The notes under the pieces: generated by a model
What the model was told of the DNA's origin: nothing
Seen by the model: only the letters and a program-made list of their open reading frames with translations
The model's database searches: none
Part shown: one piece after another, positions 1 to 5,940 of the stretch
Layout: each line of letters opens with the position of its first letter
Position numbering within the stretch: position 1 is the stretch's first letter
Made by a program: the position numbers and the translations under genes
NCBI GenBank assembly: GCA_016206635.1
Contig: JACQRF010000144.1
Span: forward strand, 1-10,546
Reading direction: 5' to 3'
Source: Candidatus Omnitrophota bacterium
GTDB taxonomy: Bacteria > Omnitrophota > Gorgyraeia > 1-14-0-20-64-10 > JACQQZ01
DNA length: 10,546 bases

Positions 1-38
1 AGTGCAGCCAATGCCACACCGGCACGAGCGGCTTCTAA
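1..38 (+). CDS. 3' end of a c-type cytochrome gene (partial)
   Basis: Only the C-terminus is inside the window. Read from base 3, the codons give C-S-Q-C-H-T-G-T-S-G-F and then TAA at 36-38. C-S-Q-C-H is a perfect CxxCH motif: two Cys that form thioethers to haem c plus the proximal His ligand. A CxxCH only seven residues from the stop is common for the last haem site of a multihaem cytochrome and uncommon in single-haem ones, so a multihaem protein is likely, but this is inference from eleven residues. The next genes are the ResB/CcsA machinery that attaches haem to exactly this motif, which strengthens the reading. The product would act outside the cytoplasmic membrane. Redox partner and substrate cannot be told. 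A chance CxxCH in a non-coding frame is the main alternative; both other frames lack a recognisable protein here. Confidence 0.62.
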   Translation, partial: CSQCHTGTSGF

Positions 39-45
39 AGCGCTC

Positions 46-61
46 TATGACCGGCGTCATA
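46..61. promoter_or_regulatory. CRP/FNR-type operator palindrome upstream of resB
   Basis: TATGAC-CGGC-GTCATA is a perfect inverted repeat with 6-bp arms and a 4-nt centre. It extends one more pair (C45/G62) to 18 bp. Written as TATGA-N6-TCATA it has the half-site length and spacing of CRP (TGTGA-N6-TCACA) and FNR (TTGAT-N4-ATCAA) sites. A near-identical palindrome precedes feoB at 3445-3460. There is no T-run after it, so it is not a terminator for the upstream cytochrome gene. The identity of the regulator is inference. Confidence 0.55.
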
Positions 62-74
62 GGATCAGGGCTCA

Positions 75-95
75 TGATACAATAGGCTACCTTCC
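75..95 (+). promoter_or_regulatory. Candidate resB promoter (-10 region)
   Basis: Two -10 candidates are visible. TAGGCT at 83-88 is a weak match to TATAAT, but its first base lies 29.5 bp from the centre of the 46-61 palindrome, the class II activator geometry, and it predicts a start at about 95. TGATACAAT at 75-83 is a better sequence match (extended TGn plus TACAAT) and predicts a start at about 90, with the palindrome then over the -35 region. Both give a 5' leader of 7 nt or less, and no Shine-Dalgarno sequence lies before the ATG at 97, so a leaderless or near-leaderless transcript is implied either way. Confidence 0.4.
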
Positions 96-96
96 G

Positions 97-1809
97 ATGA
101 CGCGCTTCGTCCGCATCCTTGGCTCATTGCGTATCGCCGTCCCGTTGTTAGTGACCATCGGCGGCGTGCTGGCCTGGGGCACGATCTACGAGACCCGGTT
201 CGGCACGCCCGCGGCCCAGCGGTTCGTCTACCAATCGTGGTGGTTTCAAGGGGTCCTCGGTTTCCTAGCGATCAATCTGGCCATCGCCGCGCTGCGGCGC
301 TGGCCGTGGCAGCGCCGCCACGCGCCGTTCCTGCTCGCCCATCTTGGCTTGATCCTGATTCTCGTCGGCGGCGTCCTCGGCGGGCGGTTCGGCGTCGAAG
401 GCCAACTCATCATCCCGGAGGGGGAGACGTCGAATACCCTGGAGCTGCCGGCGAAACTCCTCCTCGTGCACCAACCCAATCCCGGCCGGCACCAGGCCAT
501 CCCCGTCGCGTTTGAAAGCCGCGCCTGGCAGCGGGCGCCGCGGTTCACGGTGCCGCTGGCGTTGGAGAAGGGACCCGTCGCCCTGACGGTTGACCGCTAC
601 TATCCCGACGCGGTGACCACGGAGCGGATCGAGGGGGGCGGGACCGACGACTGGCCCGCCGTCCAAGTCGGCGTCACGCATGACGGCCACGAGGCGCTGG
701 AGTGGTTGCTGGCGCGCGATCCGGAGCGGTTCGGCCTCCGTTGGGGGCCGGTCCACCTGCTCTTTCTCGAGGCGCGCGACGCGGCGCACTTGGCGCAATT
801 GGCTGGCCGCGCTTCCTCGGCGCCGCCGCGAGGGGTCGTCACGGTCCATCTCGAGAGCCACGGGACGCCGGTCCGGTTCCCGGTGCCCTCACAGTTCGAC
901 CGCGCGCTGCCCGTGCCCGGGACGCCCTACCAGGTGACGTTCAAGCGCTATTTCCCCGACTTCGTCATTGATGAGTCGGGGCCGTCCACCCGGTCCGACC
1001 AGCCGAACAATCCCGCCGTGGCATTGACGCTGAGCGGCCCGGAGGGGACGGACGCCTACCTGTTGTTTGCCTTGCACCCGGAGATCTCGACGATGCACGG
1101 GTGGCGGCACACGATCCCGGCGCATCTGACCTACGCGCACCCGGCCGCGGAGGGCCTGCCGCCGTCCTCCATCGTGGTGATCCGGACCCCCGAGGGAAGA
1201 CTGGCGGCCGCGCTGACGGGGGACGCCGGCCAGCGGCAGTTCCTCGCCGCGCTCGAGCCCGGCGCGCCGTACACCCACCCCTGGTCGGAGACCACGTTCC
1301 GGATCGCGGCGCATGAGCCGCGCGCTCAAATCCATCAAGAGGTCGCGAACCGCAGCGACCGGGTCCGCGCCGAGGCAGTCCACCTGGTGCTCCGTGACGG
1401 GGAGCATGCGACGGAGACCTGGCTGGGATTCGGCAGCTCGGCGGACCTGCGCGTCGGGGCCGAGCGGGTGATTGTCAGCTACGAGAAGGCCCGGCGCCCG
1501 CTGCCGTTCTCGGTCAAGCTGCTCGATTTCCGGAAGGTCGAGTACCCCGGCACGCAGATGGCCGAGGCGTTCGAGGCCGACGTCGAATTGATTGATCCGG
1601 CCCTCGGCCTGACGCGCCGCAAGACCATCAGCATGAATAATCCGCTCAAACACCGCGGCTTCAGTCTGTTCCAAGCCAGCTTCATTGACGGGCCGGTGGA
1701 GACGACGGTGCTGGCCGCGCGCAGCGACCCCGGCGTGCCGTTCGTCTATACGGGGTTCCTGATCGTCGTGCTCGGCGTCATCTTGCTGTTTCAGAGGAGA
1801 CAGCGATGA
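97..1809 (+). CDS. resB: Cytochrome c biogenesis protein ResB (System II)
   Basis: ResB (CcsB/Ccs1) is the membrane partner of CcsA. Together they carry haem to the outer face of the cytoplasmic membrane and attach it to CxxCH motifs of apocytochromes. The 570-aa product shows the family layout: three N-terminal membrane segments (about residues 10-30, 48-66, 76-96, the third with His82 inside), a long extracytoplasmic domain (about 100-545), and one C-terminal membrane segment (about 549-565) ending in Arg-rich residues. The conserved ResB signature N-x-P-(x3-4)-G-(x3)-F-Q-x-S-F is at about 515-529 (NNPLKHRGFSLFQASF), just before the last membrane segment. The ATG at 97 has no Shine-Dalgarno sequence. 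The frame stays open upstream to base 1, but that stretch overlaps the cytochrome end and the palindrome and is not ResB-like. The TGA overlaps the ATG of ccsA (ATGA), so the two are translationally coupled. Confidence 0.9.
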   Translation: MTRFVRILGSLRIAVPLLVTIGGVLAWGTIYETRFGTPAAQRFVYQSWWFQGVLGFLAINLAIAALRRWPWQRRHAPFLLAHLGLILILVGGVLGGRFGVEGQLIIPEGETSNTLELPAKLLLVHQPNPGRHQAIPVAFESRAWQRAPRFTVPLALEKGPVALTVDRYYPDAVTTERIEGGGTDDWPAVQVGVTHDGHEALEWLLARDPERFGLRWGPVHLLFLEARDAAHLAQLAGRASSAPPRGVVTVHLESHGTPVRFPVPSQFDRALPVPGTPYQVTFKRYFPDFVIDESGPSTRSDQPNNPAVALTLSGPEGTDAYLLFALHPEISTMHGWRHTIPAHLTYAHPAAEGLPPSSIVVIRTPEGRLAAALTGDAGQRQFLAALEPGAPYTHPWSETTFRIAAHEPRAQIHQEVANRSDRVRAEAVHLVLRDGEHATETWLGFGSSADLRVGAERVIVSYEKARRPLPFSVKLLDFRKVEYPGTQMAEAFEADVELIDPALGLTRRKTISMNNPLKHRGFSLFQASFIDGPVETTVLAARSDPGVPFVYTGFLIVVLGVILLFQRRQR

Positions 1810-3449
1810 GGCGGTTCTGGGTCGTCGCGGCGATCGCCGCGTGGCTGGCGGCCGGCGGTCCGGCCGCGGCCGACGAGATGCCGCGGCAGGCGGCCGTGGC
1901 CCCGGCCACGTTGCGCGCGCTGCGGCATCTGCCGATCCAGCATCAGGGCCGGATCAAACCGTTCGAGAGTTTCGCCCGCGAGACGTTGGAGGCGGTCACC
2001 GGCGCCCCGCGCTACCGCTCGCAGGATCCCGTCGAGACGGTGCTGGCGATCCTGGCGTTCCCCGAAGACTGGCAGGGGGCGCCGCTGCTCGCGGTGCCGT
2101 ACGGGCCGCTCCGGGAGCCGTTGGGCGTTGGTCCGAAGGCGACCCATATCTCCTACGACGGGCTGATGGCCACCCGCGCGTTGATGCGGCGGCTGCCGCC
2201 GATCGTGGAGAAACAATCGCGCGACGAGCCGCTGACCATGCTCGAGCAGGAGACGATGGACGCCTACGAGCGGTTCGTGGCGTTCAGCACGCTGCTCCAC
2301 CACGAGCTGGACCTCGTCCCGCCCGGCTCCCCCTCGACGCGCGAGTGGGGTCCGGTGCTGAAGTCGAGCGCCGCGCAGCCGGCGTGGGGCGCGTTCATGA
2401 TGGCGCTGCGGGATGGCGCGCCGGCCGCGACGGTGGATACCGCGTTCCGCGCGCTGGCGACGGCTCTGCGGCCCGCCTCCCCGGCCGTGGCGCCGGCGGC
2501 CTGGAAACTGCGCCTGGAGGTGCTGTACCATCACGCGGCCCCGTTCGCGTGGGCGCGCGGGCTGTATCTCGTGGCGGCGGCGCTGATGGCGTTCGGGATG
2601 ATCCGCGGGCGCGCGGCCCTCACGCGGGTCGGCGTCCGCGCGATGTGGGCCGGCTTCGCGCTCCATGGGCTCGGCATCCTGACGCGGGTGGCGGTGGGCG
2701 GTCGCCCCCCGGTGTCGAATTTCTATGAAACAATGCTCTGGCTGCCGTTCGTCGGCCTCGTCGTGGCCCTCGTGGTGGAGCGCGGCGTTTCCGGTACCGG
2801 AAAGCGTTACATCAGCGTGGCCGCCTCGGTGCTGGCCGCGATCATGCTGATCCTCACGGACCACGTGCCACTCGATCCGAGCATCGCGCCGGTCGTGGCG
2901 GTGCTGCGCAGCCGGTTGTGGCTGACCATCCATGTGCTGACCATCGTCGCCAGCTACGGGGCGCTGGCCGTGGCGACGGTGCTGGCCCATTTTTCCAGCG
3001 GGTGTTTCCTGGCGCGGCGGGATCACCCGGCGCTGGCCCCCCTCAATGCGGCCCTCTACCGGACCATCCAGATCGGCGTCGTCCTCCTGGCGGCCGGCAT
3101 CATGCTCGGCGCGGTCTGGGCCAATGCCTCCTGGGGCCGCTATTGGGGGTGGGACCCGAAAGAGACCTGGGCGCTGATCACCCTGATCTGGTTCTTGGCG
3201 CTCCTGCACGGCCGCATGGCTGGATGGATTCGGGGCGTCGGACTGGCGGCTGGGACCATCCTTGGCTTCTTCCTCCTCCTGATGACGTATTACGGCGTCA
3301 GCTTCTACCTGGTTGGCCTGCACAGCTACGCCGGCGGCCACGCCAAGCCCCTGCCGCCGCTGTTGGTCGGATTCCTCTGCGTCGAGCTGGCCCTGCTCGC
3401 CGCCCTCGGCGCCAGAACAAGAAAAGGGCCGTCGGCGTCCATTCTATGA
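1806..3449 (+). CDS. ccsA: Cytochrome c assembly protein CcsA/ResC with N-terminal extension
   Basis: CcsA is the haem-handling subunit of the System II cytochrome c synthase and works with ResB. The diagnostic tryptophan-rich (WWD) motif is present at about 443-456 (W443, W447, W449, D450, W455), facing the outer side of the membrane. The conserved flanking haem-ligand histidines are His376 (WLTIHVLTIVASYG) and His506 (GLHSY). P-x-S-N-F-Y-E at about 302-308 is another family signature. The protein is 547 aa, well above the roughly 320 aa of a stand-alone CcsA, because of an N-terminal addition: a signal-peptide-like start (1-22, ending A-A-A), then about 210 mostly soluble residues containing L-P-I-Q-x2-G-R-I-K-P-F-E-S-F-A-R (42-58). 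Similar extensions occur on CcsA proteins of several Gram-negative phyla. The ATG overlaps the resB stop, with a good AGAGGAGA ribosome site at 1793-1800. It ends 44 nt before feoB. Confidence 0.92.
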   Translation: MRRFWVVAAIAAWLAAGGPAAADEMPRQAAVAPATLRALRHLPIQHQGRIKPFESFARETLEAVTGAPRYRSQDPVETVLAILAFPEDWQGAPLLAVPYGPLREPLGVGPKATHISYDGLMATRALMRRLPPIVEKQSRDEPLTMLEQETMDAYERFVAFSTLLHHELDLVPPGSPSTREWGPVLKSSAAQPAWGAFMMALRDGAPAATVDTAFRALATALRPASPAVAPAAWKLRLEVLYHHAAPFAWARGLYLVAAALMAFGMIRGRAALTRVGVRAMWAGFALHGLGILTRVAVGGRPPVSNFYETMLWLPFVGLVVALVVERGVSGTGKRYISVAASVLAAIMLILTDHVPLDPSIAPVVAVLRSRLWLTIHVLTIVASYGALAVATVLAHFSSGCFLARRDHPALAPLNAALYRTIQIGVVLLAAGIMLGAVWANASWGRYWGWDPKETWALITLIWFLALLHGRMAGWIRGVGLAAGTILGFFLLLMTYYGVSFYLVGLHSYAGGHAKPLPPLLVGFLCVELALLAALGARTRKGPSASIL

Positions 3450-3460
3450 TCTGAATCATA
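3445..3460. promoter_or_regulatory. CRP/FNR-type operator palindrome upstream of feoB
   Basis: TATGAT-CTGA-ATCATA is a perfect 6-bp-arm inverted repeat with a 4-nt centre, overlapping the last codons of ccsA. Its core TGAT-N4-ATCA is identical to the inner eight fixed bases of the FNR consensus TTGAT-N4-ATCAA; only the outermost base pair of each half differs (A/T instead of T/A). It shares CTATGAY-N4-RTCATA with the palindrome at 46-61. FNR control of feo genes is known in Escherichia coli; applying it here is inference. Confidence 0.6.
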
Positions 3461-3481
3461 CTGGCGGTCTGCCGAGGCCGG

Positions 3482-3494
3482 TAGACTGTCAGCA
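3482..3494 (+). promoter_or_regulatory. Candidate feoB operon promoter (-10 box, start at the ATG)
   Basis: TAGACT at 3482-3487 matches TATAAT at four of six positions. Its first base is 29.5 bp from the palindrome centre (3452.5), the distance from an operator at -41.5 to a -10 box at -12. The predicted +1 is base 3494, the A of the feoB ATG, so the mRNA would be leaderless, agreeing with the absence of a Shine-Dalgarno sequence. A weaker alternative, CATACT at 3457-3462, overlaps the palindrome and would instead fit repression. Confidence 0.4.
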
Positions 3495-5470
3495 TGAGCG
3501 CCCCACTATGCCCTCCCTCGGTGGCCGAGACCGCGGCGGCCGCCCGGCTCATCGTGACCGGCAACCCCAACGTCGGCAAAAGCGTCCTGTTCCAGCTCCT
3601 CACCGGCCGGTACGCCACCGTCTCGAACTACCCCGGCACGACGGTCATGGTGGACCGCGGCGTGATGACGCGTGGGGGCGTCCGCCTCGACGTGTGCGAT
3701 ACCCCGGGCCTCAACAGCTTGGTGGCGATTTCCGACGACGAGCGGGTCGCCCGCCAGCTCCTGCTTGACCGCGCCGCCACGGTGGTGCAGGTGGGGGATG
3801 CCAAGAACCTGGTCCGGGCGCTGGCGCTCACCCTCGAGCTGGCCGAGGCGATGCTCCCCAGCGTGCTCGCGCTGAACTTGATGGACGAGGCGCGCGAGCG
3901 GGGCATGACGGTGGCGATCGGCGAGCTCTCGGCGGCGCTGGGGATCCCCGTCGTGCCGATGGTGGCCACCCGGCGGCAGGGGCTGGAGGCGCTGCGGGCG
4001 GCGATCCCCGCCGCGCGGGTGGCGACGGCCGCCGTCGCCTATCCGCCGGAGGTGGAGGAGGCGGTCGAGGCGATGCTCGGGGCGCTGCCGCCGGACGTGC
4101 CGACGCGCCGCGTGGTCGCCCTCCTCTGGCTGGCCGGCGACCGCGCCGTGCGCCAGACGCGCGGCTGGCGGCTGTCGCCGGCGGTCGTGGAGACGCTGAC
4201 CTGCCTGGCGGCGGCCGCGCAGGCGAAGGCCGCAGTCCCGCTGCCGCGGCTGATCCAACAGGCGCGGTGGGACCAGGCGCAGCGGCTGGCGGCGCGGGCG
4301 TTGGCGGCGGCCGCCCCGGCCCGCCCCTCGAGGGCCCGGCGGTGGGGCGAGCTGGCGATGCATCCGATCTGGGGAGTGCCGGTGCTCCTCGGCGTGCTGG
4401 CGGTGATGTATTGGCTCGTCGGCGATCTGGCGGCGCAGCGCGGCGTGGGGTTCCTCGAGGAGATCGTCTTCGGGCGGGTCTTGATCCCGGCGGCCCGGGG
4501 GGTTGTCACGGCGCTGGTCCCATGGCGGTGGGGCCAGGCGCTCCTCGTCGGCGAGTACGGCCTCCTGACGATGGCCTGGCCGTACGCCTTCGCCATCATC
4601 CTGCCGATTGTCGGGATGTTCTTCCTCTGCTTCGGATTCCTCGAGGACGTCGGGTATCTCCCGCGGCTGGCCGTGATGGCGCACCGCGGCTGCCGGCTCC
4701 TGGGGCTCAATGGGAAAGCGGTCCTGCCGCTGGTGCTCGGCCTCGGGTGCGACACCATGGCGACGATGACGACGCGGATCCTCGACTCGCGGCGGGACCG
4801 CGTCCTCGTGACGCTCCTGCTCGCCCTCGGCATTCCGTGCTCCGCCCAGCTCGGCGTGATTCTGGCGATGCTGGCCGGCCAGCCGCCGCTGGCGCTGGGG
4901 ATCTGGCTCGGCGTGGTGGGGCTCATGCTCGTGGTGGTCGGCCAGGCCGCCGCGCGCCTCCTCCCGGGCGAGACGAGCCCGTTCCTCTACGAGATCCCGC
5001 CGATCCGCCGGCCGCGCCTGGCCAACATTCTCACGAAGACCGTCGGGCGGCTGGAATGGTACCTCAAGGAGGCGGTGCCGTTGTTCTTCCTCGGCACGCT
5101 GCTGCTGTTCCTGCTGGACGCCTCCGGCGGGCTGCGGGTCGTCGAGCGGTGGACCCGCCCGCTCGTCGTCTCGTGGCTGGGGTTGCCGACGCCCGCCACC
5201 GCGGCATTCCTGATCGGATTCCTCCGGCGCGATTTCGGGGCGGCGGGGTTGTTCGCCTTGCAGCGCGCCGGGGCGCTGAGCGGGGCGCAAGTCGTCGTGA
5301 GCCTGGTCACGATCACCTTGTTCGTCCCGTGCGTGGCCCAGTACTTCATGATGATCAAGGAGCGCGGCTGGCGGGTGGCGACCGGGATGGCCGGCCTCGT
5401 CACGGCGCTGGCATTCCTCGTGGGCGGGCTGCTGTTCCGGCTCTTGACGATCGCGGGGGTGGCGCTGTGA
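3494..5470 (+). CDS. feoB: Ferrous iron transporter FeoB
   Basis: FeoB imports Fe2+ across the cytoplasmic membrane and carries a cytosolic GTPase domain. The 658-aa protein has an N-terminal G domain: G1 GNPNVGKS (23-30), the switch-I region around YPGTT (46-50), G3 DTPG (69-72), G4 NLMD (128-131) and a G5-like segment near 157-160. A helical linker (about 180-285) follows, then the membrane part (about 290-655). The two Gate motifs each have their Cys: GLGCD (416-420) followed by T-M-A-T-M-T-T-R, and GIPCS (446-450). The first gate is of the GLGCxTxATxTTR type rather than the GCNVPA of Escherichia coli FeoB. It is shorter than the E. coli protein (773 aa) but complete. The ATG at 3494 has no Shine-Dalgarno sequence; a GTG at codon 10 is a possible alternative. 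The stop overlaps the GTG of the FeoA-domain gene (GTGA), reversing the usual feoA-feoB order. Confidence 0.94.
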   Translation: MSAPLCPPSVAETAAAARLIVTGNPNVGKSVLFQLLTGRYATVSNYPGTTVMVDRGVMTRGGVRLDVCDTPGLNSLVAISDDERVARQLLLDRAATVVQVGDAKNLVRALALTLELAEAMLPSVLALNLMDEARERGMTVAIGELSAALGIPVVPMVATRRQGLEALRAAIPAARVATAAVAYPPEVEEAVEAMLGALPPDVPTRRVVALLWLAGDRAVRQTRGWRLSPAVVETLTCLAAAAQAKAAVPLPRLIQQARWDQAQRLAARALAAAAPARPSRARRWGELAMHPIWGVPVLLGVLAVMYWLVGDLAAQRGVGFLEEIVFGRVLIPAARGVVTALVPWRWGQALLVGEYGLLTMAWPYAFAIILPIVGMFFLCFGFLEDVGYLPRLAVMAHRGCRLLGLNGKAVLPLVLGLGCDTMATMTTRILDSRRDRVLVTLLLALGIPCSAQLGVILAMLAGQPPLALGIWLGVVGLMLVVVGQAAARLLPGETSPFLYEIPPIRRPRLANILTKTVGRLEWYLKEAVPLFFLGTLLLFLLDASGGLRVVERWTRPLVVSWLGLPTPATAAFLIGFLRRDFGAAGLFALQRAGALSGAQVVVSLVTITLFVPCVAQYFMMIKERGWRVATGMAGLVTALAFLVGGLLFRLLTIAGVAL

Positions 5471-5940
5471 CGCCGACGGCCGTCCGGTGCCCGTTGTGCA
5501 ATCTGGCGCTGGCGCCGCAGGACCAGGCCGCCGCGTGCGCGCGATGCCCGTTCCGGCCGTCCGACTGCCACGCCATCTGCTGTCCCCGGTGTGGGTACAG
5601 CTGGGTCGCCTCGTCCCCCCTCGTGCGGCGGATCGCCCGGTGGTGGTCGGCGCGGCGCCGGCGCGGCGAGCGCCCGCCGGTCGCCCCAGCGGCGCCGGCC
5701 GTCGTCTCCCTGGCGCAGCTGGCCCTCGGCGAGGAAGGGGTGGTGGCCTCTCTCCAAAGCCGGCGCCCGGCGTATCTGCAACGGTTGGGCGCGGTCGGGG
5801 TCCTGCCGGGCCGCCGGCTCCGCCTGCGGCAGCGGCAGCCGGCCCTCATCATCCAGGTGGGGGAAACCGAGTTGGCGTTGGACGCGCACGCCGGCGGGGA
5901 AATCTTTGTGAGGAGGGTTCTGTGGATGACCGGATCATAG
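5467..5940 (+). CDS. feoA: Cys-rich N-terminal domain fused to FeoA
   Basis: This 157-aa protein has two parts. Residues about 79-151 are a FeoA (SH3-like) domain: L-A-L-G-E-E-G-V-V near 85-93, R-L-G-A-V-G-V-L-P-G (106-115), then alternating hydrophobic strands ending in H-A-G-G-E-I-F-V (141-148). FeoA is a small cytosolic partner that binds FeoB and affects iron uptake. Residues 1-45 hold eight cysteines (8, 11, 24, 27, 34, 38, 39, 42) as CxxC, CxxC, then C-x3-C-C-x2-C, with His35, suggesting a zinc ribbon or an Fe-S site. A basic linker (54-70) joins the parts. The Cys-rich half could do the job of FeoC, which also carries clustered Cys, but that is inference. The start is the GTG at 5467, overlapping the feoB stop. 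The frame is open for 400 codons further upstream, but that part is a shadow of feoB. It overlaps the reductase gene by 19 nt. Confidence 0.85.
   Translation: MTPTAVRCPLCNLALAPQDQAAACARCPFRPSDCHAICCPRCGYSWVASSPLVRRIARWWSARRRRGERPPVAPAAPAVVSLAQLALGEEGVVASLQSRRPAYLQRLGAVGVLPGRRLRLRQRQPALIIQVGETELALDAHAGGEIFVRRVLWMTGS
5911..5924 (+). promoter_or_regulatory. Ribosome binding site and GTG start of the sirohaem reductase
   Basis: AGGAGGG at 5911-5917 is a near-perfect Shine-Dalgarno sequence, four bases before a GTG at 5922. It lies inside the end of the FeoA-domain gene. The frame is open as far as 5487, but the family-like sequence begins only after this GTG, so this site decides the start. Confidence 0.8.

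Noticed and set aside
1..96. Extension of resB upstream in the same open frame
   Set aside because: The stretch has no ATG and no ResB similarity, and it contains the cytochrome stop, the palindrome and -10 candidates.
1791..3341. Long open frame on the - strand opposite ccsA (516 codons)
   Set aside because: Its product is Arg/His/Gln/Pro-rich low-complexity sequence with no motif, the usual mirror of GC-rich codons; the + strand has all CcsA signatures.
3445..3460. Fur box upstream of feoB
   Set aside because: The arms ATGAT/ATCAT resemble the Fur core, but they are 4 nt apart rather than 1 and the flanking GATAAT repeats are missing; the CRP/FNR spacing fits better and is shared with the resB site.
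3506..5290. Long open frame on the - strand opposite feoB (594 codons)
   Set aside because: Low-complexity Arg/Pro/Glu-rich shadow of feoB with no domain-like pattern.
4267..5466. 400-codon N-terminal extension of the FeoA-domain frame
   Set aside because: It lies entirely inside feoB in another frame and is Ala/Arg/Gly/Pro-rich; the GTG at 5467 overlapping the feoB stop is the natural start.
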